Below, one piece after another: positions 52,301-56,839 of a stretch of DNA of 64,000 bases. The position numbers and the translations under genes were made by a program. The notes beneath the pieces were generated by a model. That model was given only the letters and a program-made list of their open reading frames with translations. It had not been told where the DNA came from and did no database searches. Source of the stretch: Ursus arctos. Lineage: Eukaryota; Chordata; Mammalia; Carnivora; Ursidae. Location of the stretch: positions 29,587,772 through 29,651,771 of the forward strand of contig NW_026622874.1 in assembly GCF_023065955.2 (NCBI RefSeq), given 5' to 3'. The first letter of the stretch is position 1. Every line of letters starts with the position of its first letter.

Positions 52301-54170
52301 GACATAAAAACCCTACAGAAATTGTGCAAAAAACAAAACAGGGCCTATAAATAATTCTGAGATCGCGAATTGGTGACTTCATTTCATCGATGTTACAGGT
52401 AAATGTCTCTGGATAACTGACCTTGTGATATGCTCATTTAGTCCCAGAGCTTCAGGGCATATTTATGTCATTGATTATGCAACAGAAACACACACATAAA
52501 CCTTGAGCAATCTGGCCAAACCGTCATTTAGGTTACCTTTATATGCATTCCAGAAAAAGTGTCTCTCTTGGCATACTTCATCTTGGGTCCTGGTCAGGGC
52601 GCACCAGCAGGTGTTACTGTGTCTCGAAAGGACAGAGACATGGGTGTCTAGCTAAATAAGTGAACAAGCCCATAAACTTGTGTTTTATAATATATTGTGC
52701 TGCCAATCTGAACAAGATCCTGATTATCAGGTAGGCACTGTACAAGTTCTAAAGTTAATTTGTCAAAGGAGGGAGGGACGACTGCATTACTGAAGCAATG
52801 TAAAATCAGACTGGGTAGGAGGAAGAACCCTAACTTGTATTTACTTAGTGTTAGGTTCTTTTTCAGTCTCATAGATGTTAAACTCCCTGAAACAGGTGAT
52901 TGCACCCTATTTCTTCAGAATACTTCTTCATAGAGGAAAGAGAAATGGGAATTGGAGTTGGGGTCAGGTAAGCAAGTGTAGGAGAGGAAAATTTTCTCTT
53001 CCACTGTCTTAGGGTCTCCAGCTGGGCCTAAGATTAAACTGATATTGAGGCGGATTAACATGAGAAAGGCATACATGTTTGTTAGAATGGTACCCGTACA
53101 CGGGAGTCCTCACAAGACAATGGAAACCTAAAGAAGTGACCAGAGAAGAAAGTTTATGTAACTTTTAGACAAAGAAACGGTAAATTTGTGAAGATAGAAG
53201 ACAAATGGGCGAGGGACAGTAAACTGGGGAAGTGACTGGGAGAGAGGTGGGGGGAGAGAGGGGGTGGGGGAACTGGGGGTGGGGGTGGGAGATAGGGGTT
53301 ATTGTAGTTTGTTGGTGGAGGTACATTTCAGCATTGACTCCCAGTCTCTAGTGATAGGATGTTCTCCTCTTCTTGGTACAAAGGGCACCTTTCTCATGGG
53401 AGATTTTATGACCTGTTTTAGGTAAAAATGGGGGGTCAGAGAGCCCTTCCCACATCTGCCTTTTCTCAAGTGCCTTTAGCTTAAAATAATGTGCCAAAGC
53501 AGCATATTTTGAGGTGGCACGTCCCGAGCTCCTTCCCAAGGAAGAGAGGCCAGCACATGAAGGGATTGAGAAAGGCGCTAGAGCTCGTGCTACTCAAGGA
53601 CGGTGAGGAGCCGGGATCGCTTGATGGTGGAGAGTGTAGGCTCTGGAGTTAGCCTGCCTAGGTTCAGAGGCCAGCTTCACCACTCACTGGCTGTGTGACC
53701 TTGGAGAAATTACTTAACCTCTCTGCCTCAGTTTCCTCATCTATAAGGCAAGGGCAAAAATGGTGCCTAAACCTCTTGGCTGTTTGCAAGGATTAAGTAA
53801 GTACTTCATACGGGGCCTAGCTCACAGTAAGCACTCAGTAAATGTTAGCTGTTATTGTTATTTAACAATTTTTTCATTCCAGATACCCATTGACAATATG
53901 ACCAACGAGATGGAGCAGAGGGTTGAACCTCATAATGATTACTTCAGTACTCAGTTTCTGTTGAACTTTGCTATCCTTGGGACACACAACATTACAGTGG
54001 AATCTTCAGTGAAAGATGCCAATGGTATTGTATGGAAGACAGGTCCCAGAACTACCATATTTGTAAAATCCCTGGAAGACCCTTATTCCCAGCAAATTCG
54101 CCTCCAACAACAGCAAGCCCAGCAACCATTACAACAGCAGCAACAACGAAATGCCTACTCACGGTTTTAG
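14072..54170 (+). CDS. INTS7: Integrator complex subunit 7, partial gene (13 terminal coding exons)
   Basis: INTS7 is a helical-repeat (ARM/HEAT-like) subunit of the nuclear Integrator complex. Integrator binds RNA polymerase II, cleaves the 3' ends of UsnRNAs and other short transcripts, and attenuates promoter-proximal transcription. INTS7 belongs to its structural scaffold and has no known catalytic site. Thirteen exons with matching phases join to 2010 nt: 669 codons and a TAG stop. The translation follows mammalian INTS7 throughout, for example [48 protein letters not shown] and the C-terminus [11 protein letters not shown]. With a 962-residue protein the visible part would be residues 294-962. 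The N-terminal exons lie outside the window. The frame is intact, with no stops or frameshifts, so this is the functional gene and not a pseudogene. Confidence 0.97.
14190..15310. other. Unique intron sequence after the first visible exon
   Basis: No repeat family is evident. The composition is balanced and contains several CpGs (14640-14740 and 15000-15200), unlike the LINE-rich intron upstream. No coding signal is supportable. Confidence 0.5.
15311..16010 (+). mobile_element. Old mammalian repeat interrupted by a SINE
   Basis: 'cagttatctactgctttgca' plus 'aaaacttaatggcttaa', then after the SINE 'ctgcatatctgagttttcac' through 'cctacaaggggtgggatata', follows a widespread old repeat consensus. 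A related copy appears at 30419-31140 in this window. Family not named. Confidence 0.55.
15369..15551 (+). mobile_element. CAN-SINE with clear TSD
   Basis: Full-length sense copy. The target duplication AAAACTTAATGGCTTAA (15352-15368) recurs at 15552-15568 with one mismatch. Confidence 0.93.
16185..16345 (-). mobile_element. MIR fragment, antisense
   Basis: 'aaattgaggcttacaaagtt' and 'gtccaaagtcacatacttag' match reverse-complement MIR. Confidence 0.6.
16700..17420 (+). mobile_element. Old sense LINE-1 3' end
   Basis: 'cagattggcaaagattcaga', 'ttgctggtgggattgtgaat' and 'ttcctgttctaggaattgat' follow the sense L1M ORF2 C-terminus and 3' UTR order. The segment contains an internal 35-bp tandem duplication (16847-16916). 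Confidence 0.8.
17421..18090. other. Intron sequence, nothing recognised
   Basis: AT-rich, no supportable repeat or frame. Confidence 0.5.
18105..18304 (+). mobile_element. CAN-SINE with perfect TSD
   Basis: Sense copy flanked by the perfect 14-bp duplication AAAAAGTTGCTGCA (18091-18104 and 18305-18318). Confidence 0.94.
18319..18474 (+). mobile_element. MIR fragment
   Basis: 'aaatctttgagcttcagttt' and 'tctgtaaaaatagggcattg' match the sense MIR core. It lies between two CAN-SINEs. Confidence 0.6.
18491..18685 (+). mobile_element. CAN-SINE with TSD
   Basis: Sense copy with a (CT)n stretch and A-rich tail. The duplication AAAATCATGAATTCTG (18475-18490) recurs at 18686-18701 with one mismatch. 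Confidence 0.93.
18702..19146. other. Intron before INTS7 exon 19147
   Basis: A chance frame runs over 18712-19020 without conserved character. No repeat recognised. Confidence 0.5.
19147..19281 (+). CDS. INTS7: INTS7 coding exon (about residues 333-378)
   Basis: The exon is 135 nt long, with acceptor cttcttgtttag and donor gtaagt. It completes the split Gly codon and reads [19 protein letters not shown] and then [17 protein letters not shown], ending one base into an Asp codon. A (TG)19 microsatellite begins about 60 bp after the donor. Confidence 0.96.
19343..19381 (+). repeat. (TG)19 microsatellite
   Basis: An uninterrupted TG run about 60 bp downstream of an INTS7 splice donor. It is likely to be length-polymorphic. 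Confidence 0.98.
19382..20620. other. Mostly unique intron
   Basis: No coding signal or nameable repeat except the short tandem repeat at 20441-20499. Confidence 0.5.
20441..20499 (+). repeat. 20-bp short tandem repeat, about 3 units
   Basis: TTTATGTCTAGTTAGGAAGA is followed directly by TTTGTGTCTGGTTAGGAAGA and then a degenerate third unit ending GTTAGGAAGG. Confidence 0.9.
20622..21735 (-). mobile_element. Antisense LINE-1 (3' UTR and ORF2 C-terminus)
   Basis: A poly(T) head is followed by the reverse-complement 3' UTR and ORF2. The minus-strand frame 21293-21523 keeps ORF2 wording ([34 protein letters not shown]). A (GTTT)7 run lies at 20937-20964. The element is truncated and inactive. 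Confidence 0.9.
20937..20964 (+). repeat. (TTTG)7 microsatellite
   Basis: Perfect tetranucleotide run inside the antisense LINE-1. Confidence 0.95.
21951..22048 (+). CDS. INTS7: INTS7 coding exon (about residues 378-410)
   Basis: The exon is 98 nt long, with acceptor gtttttcctctag and donor gtgaaa. It encodes [20 protein letters not shown] and then [13 protein letters not shown], ending in phase 0. It lies only about 215 bp downstream of a long antisense LINE-1 remnant. Confidence 0.96.
22085..22325 (+). mobile_element. Old interspersed repeat (hAT-like wording)
   Basis: 'ataaaggaccagatagtaat', 'aagttttgtgggctgtatac' and 'taaaactttatttataaaac' follow a very common mammalian nonautonomous element. 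Exact family not assigned. Confidence 0.6.
22326..22985. other. Intron sequence, nothing recognised
   Basis: AT-rich with a purine-rich patch at 22960-22990. Confidence 0.5.
22990..24030. other. Intron with weak old-repeat wording
   Basis: Parts (23090-23540, 23850-24000) echo the unnamed dispersed repeat seen at 1340-2927 ('actgtggctggatgacataa', 'atcatgccaaggaactttg'). A reverse MIR fragment lies near 23640-23770. Strongly diverged. Confidence 0.35.
24620..24859 (+). CDS. INTS7: INTS7 coding exon (about residues 411-490)
   Basis: The exon is 240 nt (80 codons, phase 0 at both ends), with acceptor tcaatgtgcag and donor gtaaag. It encodes [20 protein letters not shown] through [13 protein letters not shown]. 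The helix-rich pattern fits the HEAT-like repeat region. Its middle is unusually GC- and CpG-rich for this AT-rich window (for example gccgcgcggatcc near 24720). Confidence 0.97.
24985..25169 (+). mobile_element. CAN-SINE
   Basis: Sense copy from 'ggggcacctgggtggcacag'. An imperfect duplication AAGGATTAAAGTAATT / AAAGATTAAAATAATT flanks it. It lies about 125 bp after an INTS7 donor. Confidence 0.9.
25186..25990. other. Intron sequence, nothing recognised
   Basis: No repeat or frame supportable. Confidence 0.5.
25995..26480 (-). mobile_element. Old antisense LINE fragment
   Basis: 'aggtaaccactatcctgaat', 'gtatttatgggcattgttt' and 'tgctattgtaaaagtgctct' follow antisense L1M 3' wording. Confidence 0.65.
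26652..26789 (+). CDS. INTS7: INTS7 coding exon (about residues 491-536)
   Basis: The exon is 138 nt (46 codons, phase 0 at both ends), with acceptor cattgttag and donor gtatgt. It encodes [20 protein letters not shown] and then [19 protein letters not shown], ending RM. The polypyrimidine tract is modest. Confidence 0.96.
27310..27570 (+). mobile_element. Old GC-rich interspersed repeat
   Basis: 'ccaataggggaggagctcta', 'ccaggcgttcagtggcactc' and 'ccagtcatttccagaggcag' resemble a widespread old mammalian repeat. The overlapping frames here (27330-27606) are shadows of its C-rich composition. Confidence 0.4.
27867..28073 (+). CDS. INTS7: INTS7 coding exon (about residues 537-605)
   Basis: The exon is 207 nt (69 codons, phase 0 at both ends), with a strong pyrimidine-rich acceptor cctcctctttcag and donor gtaagt. 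It encodes [20 protein letters not shown] through [13 protein letters not shown]. The frame stays open for another 81 nt into the intron before a stop, so retention would give a short truncated product. Confidence 0.97.
28170..28720. other. Intron sequence, nothing recognised
   Basis: No supportable feature. Confidence 0.5.
28741..28933 (+). mobile_element. CAN-SINE, slightly 5'-truncated
   Basis: It lacks the first few bases of the head and ends with AAATAAATAAATAAAATCTTT and poly(A). An imperfect duplication (agtaaaacatttat / agtgaaacgtttat) flanks it. Confidence 0.9.
28934..29885. other. Intron with short L2 fragment
   Basis: Mostly unrecognised. 'cagcagactataagcactta' and 'actatgtgccaggcactgct' at about 29705-29762 are an antisense L2 3' end. 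Confidence 0.5.
29904..30114 (+). mobile_element. CAN-SINE, bear-type subfamily, perfect TSD
   Basis: The head 'ggggcgcctgggtggctcag' and body 'ggcgtgatcccggcgttctg' are followed by a complex A-rich tail. A perfect 14-bp duplication TAAAGATTTATTTT flanks it (29889-29902 and 30115-30128). Confidence 0.93.
30419..31140 (+). mobile_element. Old mammalian repeat interrupted by a SINE
   Basis: 'ctgtgctgtgtaacaaatta' plus 'tagtgacttaaaacaacacc', then after the SINE 'ggcatggcttagctgggtcc' through 'cattccactggttagaaac'-like text. It shares its opening with the repeat at 15311. Confidence 0.55.
30476..30668 (-). mobile_element. CAN-SINE, antisense
   Basis: Reverse-complement copy from the poly(T)/'aaagattttatttatttga' end to 'gagccacccaggcgtccc'. 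An approximate duplication (aaacaacacc / agacagcacc) flanks it. Confidence 0.9.
31172..31368 (-). mobile_element. CAN-SINE, antisense
   Basis: Reverse copy with a G-rich internal expansion (ggtggggggtgggatgggga) and the head 'gtgactgagccaccaggtgc'. Confidence 0.9.
31385..32500 (-). mobile_element. Old antisense LINE-1 split by MER20-like element
   Basis: 'cttgttgcatgaagctgtag', 'tgctatgaacattcttgtac' and, after the insertion, 'acctgggagtggaattgcga' are antisense LINE-1 wording in order. The MER20-like element at 31928-32110 and about 180 bp of other text separate the two parts. Confidence 0.75.
31928..32110 (+). mobile_element. MER20-like hAT nonautonomous DNA transposon
   Basis: The start 'cagtgattctcaactggg' and the interior 'acatttggcaatgtctagag', 'gacatttttggttatcatga' and 'gccgctaaacatccagcaat' match the MER20 consensus as I remember it. 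The 3' terminal repeat is lost. Confidence 0.8.
32520..33755 (-). mobile_element. Antisense LINE-1 with ORF2 C-terminus relic
   Basis: 3' UTR and ORF2 in reverse. Minus-strand frames at 33092-33316 ([20 protein letters not shown]) and 33210-33488 ([20 protein letters not shown]) are typical LINE-1 ORF2 C-terminal sequence, broken by a frameshift between them. Truncated and inactive. Confidence 0.92.
33762..33965 (+). mobile_element. CAN-SINE
   Basis: A well preserved sense copy with (CT)n and (AAAT)n. 'gcgttcctta' before and 'tagttcctta' after suggest an imperfect target duplication. Confidence 0.92.
34888..35082 (-). mobile_element. CAN-SINE, antisense
   Basis: Reverse copy from poly(T) to 'acccacccaggcaccccc'. 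An imperfect duplication (cttcagtaattc / cttcaataactt) flanks it. Confidence 0.9.
35137..35336 (-). mobile_element. CAN-SINE, bear-type subfamily, antisense
   Basis: Reverse copy with 'cgctgtgccacccaggcgcc' and 'gaacacaagcagggggagtg', well preserved and therefore probably young. It lies only 55 bp from the previous SINE. Confidence 0.92.
35481..35995. other. Intron sequence, nothing recognised
   Basis: No supportable feature. Confidence 0.5.
36000..36125 (+). mobile_element. Small sense LINE-1 3' UTR fragment
   Basis: 'gagtaaaataagccagaaga' and 'gagtaatggttaccaggga' are LINE-1 3' wording. Confidence 0.7.
36343..36572 (+). mobile_element. CAN-SINE with perfect TSD
   Basis: Longer-headed subfamily ('gcattcgactcttaatttca'). 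A perfect 15-bp duplication AAAGATTTAACTTTA flanks it (36328-36342 and 36573-36587). Confidence 0.95.
36590..38709. other. Largely unique 3' part of the 10.6-kb intron
   Basis: Purine-rich at 36591-36650. Otherwise I see no nameable repeat. The chance frame at 37048-37362 has no conserved character. Confidence 0.5.
38710..38904 (+). CDS. INTS7: INTS7 coding exon (about residues 606-670)
   Basis: The exon is 195 nt (65 codons, phase 0 at both ends), with acceptor ttttctcccacag and donor gtgtgt. It encodes [20 protein letters not shown] through [11 protein letters not shown]. It follows the largest intron lying between two visible exons (28074-38709, about 10.6 kb). Confidence 0.97.
39400..39503 (+). 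CDS. INTS7: INTS7 coding exon (about residues 671-705)
   Basis: The exon is 104 nt long, with acceptor cctaccttgcag. It encodes [20 protein letters not shown] through ATLRNVE and ends two bases into a Leu codon. The donor gtatcc is weak: it matches the consensus poorly after position +4. The exon boundary is fixed by the in-frame join to the next exon, which restores [16 protein letters not shown]. Confidence 0.94.
39504..40545. other. INTS7 intron, possible hAT relic
   Basis: 40030-40200 contains 'gtggaccctttcctctacaa' and 'agcttaagaacctctggggt', wording of a common old repeat in reverse. 39698-39964 has a minus-strand chance frame. Nothing firm. Confidence 0.4.
40546..40614 (+). CDS. INTS7: INTS7 short coding exon (about residues 705-728)
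   Basis: This 69-nt exon is the shortest visible. Its acceptor is gttaatccag and its donor gtattt. It completes Leu and encodes [20 protein letters not shown], then SAS with the last Ser codon split. Both flanking splice sites are weak, so it is a plausible candidate for skipping. Because 69 is divisible by three, skipping would keep the frame. Confidence 0.94.
40690..40780 (-). mobile_element. MIR fragment, antisense
   Basis: 'tttgcctgaggtcacacacc' matches reverse MIR. Confidence 0.5.
40804..40990 (-). mobile_element. CAN-SINE, antisense
   Basis: Reverse copy with a poly(T) head and 'gattgagccacccaggtgcc'. Flanked by 'ctctgcctgg' and 'cactgcctcc'. Confidence 0.9.
41000..42183. other. Intron sequence, nothing firm
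   Basis: AT-rich then CT-rich (41440-41960, possibly L2). No coding signal. Confidence 0.4.
42201..42401 (-). mobile_element. CAN-SINE, bear-type, antisense, perfect TSD
   Basis: An 18-T head, nearly intact body and perfect 17-bp duplication AGAAGAGACCTTGTCTT (42184-42200 and 42402-42418). The tract and low divergence suggest a recent insertion. Confidence 0.96.
42680..44515 (+). mobile_element. Old sense LINE-1 (ORF2 part and 3' UTR)
   Basis: 'gatatagaagactttaacaa', 'tctaattgacatgtatatac', 'ggattgaaatcataca'-like text, 'cattaggcatcagagaagtg' and 'tacatccccacaatggaata' follow sense L1M order to the 3' end. All frames are broken. This is the longest LINE-1 in the same orientation as INTS7. 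Confidence 0.8.
44790..44935 (+). mobile_element. MIR
   Basis: 'cttcatttccctgagccaca' through 'cacacagtaggtgtaaaagg' follows the sense MIR 3' half. Confidence 0.65.
45120..45450 (+). mobile_element. L2 fragment
   Basis: 'caggacccatctcttccgtg' and 'ggcattccccactccacatt' are typical L2. Confidence 0.6.
45490..45680 (+). mobile_element. MIR directly upstream of an INTS7 exon
   Basis: 'gttacttactagttatgtga', 'caacctctccaggcctcagt' and 'ctcatctgtaaaatggagac' are a good sense MIR, ending about 40 bp before the exon at 45722. Confidence 0.85.
45722..45854 (+). CDS. INTS7: INTS7 coding exon with GC donor (about residues 728-772)
   Basis: The exon is 133 nt long, with acceptor tgacctcag. It completes Ser and encodes [20 protein letters not shown] through [10 protein letters not shown]. 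The exon must end after ATG because the next exon begins HTACLCNAI, giving the family sequence VSYMHTACLCN. The donor is therefore GCAAGT: a U2-type GC-AG intron with an otherwise strong match to U1. The start of this exon ([10 protein letters not shown]) is the most variable stretch compared with the human protein as I remember it. Confidence 0.95.
45905..46080 (+). mobile_element. MIR
   Basis: 'accctgtgacttcagcaaac', 'ggttactatcgtacctgcct' and 'gaggatgaaatgagctaaca' are sense MIR, starting about 50 bp after the GC donor. Confidence 0.75.
46175..46355 (+). mobile_element. MER5A-like hAT element
   Basis: It starts 'cagtagttctcaactctggc', has 'aggccccactctagaccag' inside and ends 'ggttgagaaccactg', giving matching inverted ends. 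Confidence 0.85.
46588..46950 (+). mobile_element. Old repeat, LTR-like wording
   Basis: 'cccctataacaaaatacctc', 'gggtggcttaaacaacagac', 'tataaggacactaatccc' and 'aatacattgggagctagggc' follow a common old mammalian repeat (possibly LTR-derived). Family not assigned. Confidence 0.55.
46951..48270. other. Mostly unique INTS7 intron with CTCF-type motif
   Basis: No clear repeat apart from a weak MIR fragment at about 48155-48240. Contains the motif at 47903-47921. Confidence 0.5.
47903..47921 (+). promoter_or_regulatory. Candidate CTCF binding site
   Basis: AGGCCACTAGGTGGCGCTG matches the CTCF core consensus (as I know it, TGGCCACCAGGGGGCGCTA) at 15 of 19 positions. All of the CCA..AG..GGCGC core contacts are kept. 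It lies in non-repeat intron. Binding is inferred. Confidence 0.65.
48275..48372 (+). mobile_element. Sense LINE-1 3' end
   Basis: 'ccaaactcatcaagttggat' and 'catacctcaataaagtggtt' form a typical LINE-1 terminus, with its own AATAAA. Confidence 0.75.
48373..49103. other. INTS7 intron, nothing recognised
   Basis: AT-rich, no supportable feature apart from the acceptor polypyrimidine tract. Confidence 0.5.
49104..49202 (+). CDS. INTS7: INTS7 coding exon (about residues 773-805)
   Basis: The exon is 99 nt (33 codons, phase 0 at both ends), with a strong acceptor ttattccctcccag and donor gtaata. It encodes [20 protein letters not shown] and then [13 protein letters not shown]. Confidence 0.97.
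49203..50508. other. INTS7 intron, mostly unique
   Basis: 49810-49960 has old-repeat-like wording ('gattgtaaataacagagcat') that I cannot assign. No coding signal. Confidence 0.45.
50509..50694 (+). CDS. INTS7: INTS7 coding exon (about residues 806-867)
   Basis: The exon is 186 nt (62 codons, phase 0 at both ends), with acceptor gttggtattgcag and donor gtaatt. It encodes [20 protein letters not shown] through [15 protein letters not shown]. It begins the C-terminal part, which is less helical and richer in Pro, Ser and Val than the upstream repeats. Confidence 0.97.
50695..53000. other. INTS7 last intron, 5' part, mostly unique
   Basis: Moderately GC-rich near 50950-51250, then AT-rich. No repeat or frame supportable. 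Confidence 0.5.
53005..53575. mobile_element. Unassigned repeat-like block
   Basis: 'tgtcttagggtctccagctg', 'gcggattaacatgagaaagg', 'catgggagattttatgacct' and 'cagcatattttgaggtggca' look like a dispersed carnivore or mammalian element of LTR-like size. Orientation and family are uncertain. It contains the G-rich tract at 53249-53298. Confidence 0.4.
53249..53298 (+). repeat. G-run cluster with quadruplex potential
   Basis: At least seven runs of three to six G within 50 bases on the INTS7 sense strand, spaced by 1-8 bases. The spacing is compatible with G-quadruplex formation in DNA and pre-mRNA. Confidence 0.85.
53626..53865 (+). mobile_element. Nearly full-length MIR next to the last INTS7 exon
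   Basis: 'ggctctggagttagcctgcc', 'tcactggctgtgtgaccttg', 'cctcagtttcctcatctata' and 'cacagtaagcactcagtaaa' follow the sense MIR consensus to its end, 18 bp before the final exon. Confidence 0.92.
53883..54170 (+). CDS. INTS7: INTS7 last coding exon and stop (about residues 868-962)
   Basis: 288 nt are coding: 95 codons and TAG at 54168-54170, after acceptor ttttttcattccag. It encodes [54 protein letters not shown] and [12 protein letters not shown]. It then ends in a glutamine-rich tail ([15 protein letters not shown]) and NAYSRF. The alternating hydrophobic pattern before the tail suggests a beta-rich C-terminal domain. The CAA/CAG tail (about 54108-54147) is interrupted, which should limit repeat instability. 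Confidence 0.97.
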   Translation: MPIDNMTNEMEQRVEPHNDYFSTQFLLNFAILGTHNITVESSVKDANGIVWKTGPRTTIFVKSLEDPYSQQIRLQQQQAQQPLQQQQQRNAYSRF

Positions 54171-55180
54171 CCACACGAGGAATGCACTACTGGCTTTATA
54201 GGAATTGATCAAATGGGCAAAAATAATTTGATTTTACATATGGATTCAGATATAAAAGTTAGAATGTGGAGTCCATTTATTCATTGGTTTCTATAATGTA
54301 ATACTCTGGGGGAAAAAAAAGGTTTGTTTTCTTCAGAAATTTAATTTGAGAAATAACTGGGTTCCTAGCCAGCAAGAATTTTTGTTCTTGTTCCTTCTTA
54401 AACCAAGTCCTTTATCATCTGTTTGACATTTTCATTGTTTTATTGTTTTTCCGTTGCTGAGCCTTTTCTTTCTCTTTCAAGAAAAGTCATGTATTGGGCT
54501 CACTGAATTAGTAGATTTGACTCCCTGTCCACCAAAACATATCACTCGCTACCTGGCACAGACCTCTAATTTTGAGCCAGGAGTTGGGAAGTTCTGACCA
54601 GTCAGTACAAAGTGGACCTGTGGTAACAGAAACCGAGTTCTCCCCTGGATGGACATCAGTGTGTCCCCTGAAATCCAGTTTTCTGGATTTTGAGAGCATG
54701 CAGTCTAGCAGATTTGAAACATCCTGCTATATTGTTTCAACTACTTACTTATCATTTCTATGCTAACACAATCTTTATTTATTGTTTTAGTATTTAATTG
54801 ACCCAAAAAACAGCTAACAATTACATACCAAAATTGGAGATTAGTCATTTGTGTTTTCTAGTATGTGTGTGGTTTTGTTTATAGTGTAGACTTTTTACAT
54901 TATTTCCAAGAGTGAGAAAACTCACTCACATTTATTATCTTAATGTTTTAAATTAGGAGGGCAGATCTTTTGATTGGTTTGGTTTCTTCTTCGCAAGTTA
55001 TGTAATGCTAGACCTGATTGTCTAGAAAGAACAGCCTCTGTTGCACAGCCTCAATTAGTTGGGACGCTCAGGGAATAGATATTTTCTGGTTAGCCAGAAA
55101 ACCCCTTTTTTTCTATTTCAGTACAGGTTGAAAACCATTCTAAAATATAATAATAATAATAAACTTTCTTGTCTAAACGC
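54171..55180 (+). other. INTS7: INTS7 3' untranslated region (probable extent)
   Basis: This AT-rich, non-repetitive sequence follows the stop codon and leads to the first good poly(A) hexamer, AATAAA at 55158-55163. Cleavage would be expected 10-30 bases later, giving a UTR of about 1.0 kb. The end is inferred from the hexamer alone, and use of the later signals would extend it. Confidence 0.7.
55158..55163 (+). promoter_or_regulatory. Candidate INTS7 poly(A) signal 1
   Basis: AATAAA at the end of a (TAA) run. The downstream sequence is only weakly GU-rich. It is the first canonical hexamer after the stop codon. Confidence 0.55.
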
Positions 55181-55356
55181 GGTATACTAGACGTAATTTA
55201 CCTGTTCATTCTTCATCTGCGGTCATTCGGTGCTCGGGATCATGGTTTTCTAAACATCAGGGATCATAGGGTTGCAGATGTTGTTGATGATGACAATTGG
55301 GCCGTAAGCAGCTGTGAAGATGAAGCCGGGCACATTCCCGGGAGGGTTCCTTTTTA

Positions 55357-55362
55357 AATAAA
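55357..55362 (+). promoter_or_regulatory. Candidate INTS7 poly(A) signal 2
   Basis: AATAAA about 1.19 kb after the stop codon. It is followed within 20-40 bases by a U/GU-rich element (gcttgtgttttgcattttttt), a better downstream element than that of signal 1. A further AATAAA lies at 56207-56212. Confidence 0.5.
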
Positions 55363-55469
55363 TCTCTCCTTTTCTTTGCTTGTGTTTTGCATTTTTTTCT
55401 TTAAAGTCAACATTAGCTCAAAGAAAAAATGAGTTGGTTTTTCTTTTTTCCTCGTCATGTCGCCTCCAG

Positions 55470-55718
55470 CGGTGGGAAGTGATTGGCAACTCAGATTCCT
55501 CTGAAACTGCTTGGCTCCATGAGCTCTTGTCCCAGCAAAAAGCACCCTCTGCTGCCATTGGCCAGACCATTGTCATAAAACACCTAAGTCCACAGTGTCC
55601 GCTGAGGATGACCTCTCTTGAAATGCAGCGCGGTGGTACACCGTGCATGATGTGGACAACTGTGACAGCATCTGGGAACACAGGCCCGAGGAAGAATTGC
55701 CCAAGTGGTGCAGTGGAG
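55470..55718 (+). other. Exon-like open segment downstream of INTS7
   Basis: Bounded by a pyrimidine-rich acceptor (ttttttcctcgtcatgtcgcctccag) read as two parts across 55440-55469 and a consensus donor GGAG/gtatgc. The 249 nt are open in phase 0 (83 codons, starting RWEVIGNSDSSETAW). A second frame near 55630-55718 reads RWYTVHDVDNCDSIWEHRPE. I recognise neither. It could be an alternative exon, a frameshifted pseudogene or chance. Confidence 0.3.
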
Positions 55719-55789
55719 GTATGCAGGACCCCTTTCCTTTTCACCAGGCGTGGAAAAAAACTGGACCAGAAAGCACAGGTTGCACTTTG

Positions 55790-55890
55790 GTTCTGATGAA
55801 TTAGCCCTGTGGCCCCGGGGCAAGTTACTTTATCTCTCTAGAGTAGTTTCTTTGTAAAATGACTGAATTAGACTGGATCTCCTAACTCCA
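55790..55890 (+). mobile_element. MIR fragment
   Basis: 'ggggcaagttactttatctc' and 'gtaaaatgactgaattagac' match sense MIR. Confidence 0.6.
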
Positions 55891-55899
55891 ATCTAGAGT

Positions 55900-56570
55900 T
55901 TTATCAGGTGACTGAAAGAGTAAAAGACCAAAAAAAAGAGCTCTTATATGAGGGGAACAATTTTTTAATTCGGTGTCTGTTTTCAGAATGAAATTTTATA
56001 ATGTCAATTTCAGGTGTCTGGTCCTGTTTCAAGGCAGAATTCTCAAGAGAAGAAGCACATCTTGTAAGCCAATAATTCCCCTCAGTTCCCTTTGAGACCT
56101 TCCCAGATTTTATGTTCTTAAAAGGCTTTTTTTGATAGCTACAGTTATAAACTCTTTGATTTGGTGTACTGTAGGGCTCCTGGCACAAACTTGGAAAGGA
56201 ATTATTAATAAAAACAAATCCAAATAGTTCAGAGTAGGAAAATAACTCTGTGAAGCAAAAAAGGCTATTTTAATTGAGTATGTCCATTAGATCCAGGATT
56301 GGAACTCTGATTTTATGTTTGGTATAATGTCTACTGCATTTTTGGCATCAGCTGTTAAGCAGTTATTTGGGGTAAGGGGAAGTTGAGTTTATAATTTCAA
56401 CAGTACAGTAATGAATGAAAAGAAAAAAATAGGGAAAGATTAAGGAAAGAAAGATACACATACTGATTGTGAAGTGAGCATGTCCTCTGAACTTAGAAAT
56501 GTGGACAATAAAGGGTGCCGGCTGATTGATTCTAGGAAGACAGGGCTAATTTTCTCAGTGTTTTGCCACT
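55900..56570. other. Downstream flank, nothing recognised
   Basis: AT-rich, with a third AATAAA at 56207-56212. Confidence 0.5.
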
Positions 56571-56581
56571 TTGCAATATAA

Positions 56582-56830
56582 CCTGGTGGCTCAGAGCACA
56601 GCCTCTGCAGCCACACTGTCTGGGTCCAAATCCTAACTCTGTCTAACTTGGTGACCTTGGACAAGCGACTTGGTATCTCTATGCCTCCATTTCCTTATTC
56701 CTAAAATCAGGAAATATAATCGTGCTTCATGGGAGAGTTGTGAGGATTAAGTGAGTTAATACAGAATTAATATATGTAAAGCATATAGCATGCTCCTTGC
56801 AAGAAGCAGATACATGAGTTTGCTAGCATT
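56582..56830 (+). mobile_element. MIR
   Basis: 'ggtggctcagagcacagcct', 'gtgaccttggacaagcgact' and 'gttgtgaggattaagtgagt' are a good sense MIR. Confidence 0.88.
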
Positions 56831-56839
56831 ATGACTATT

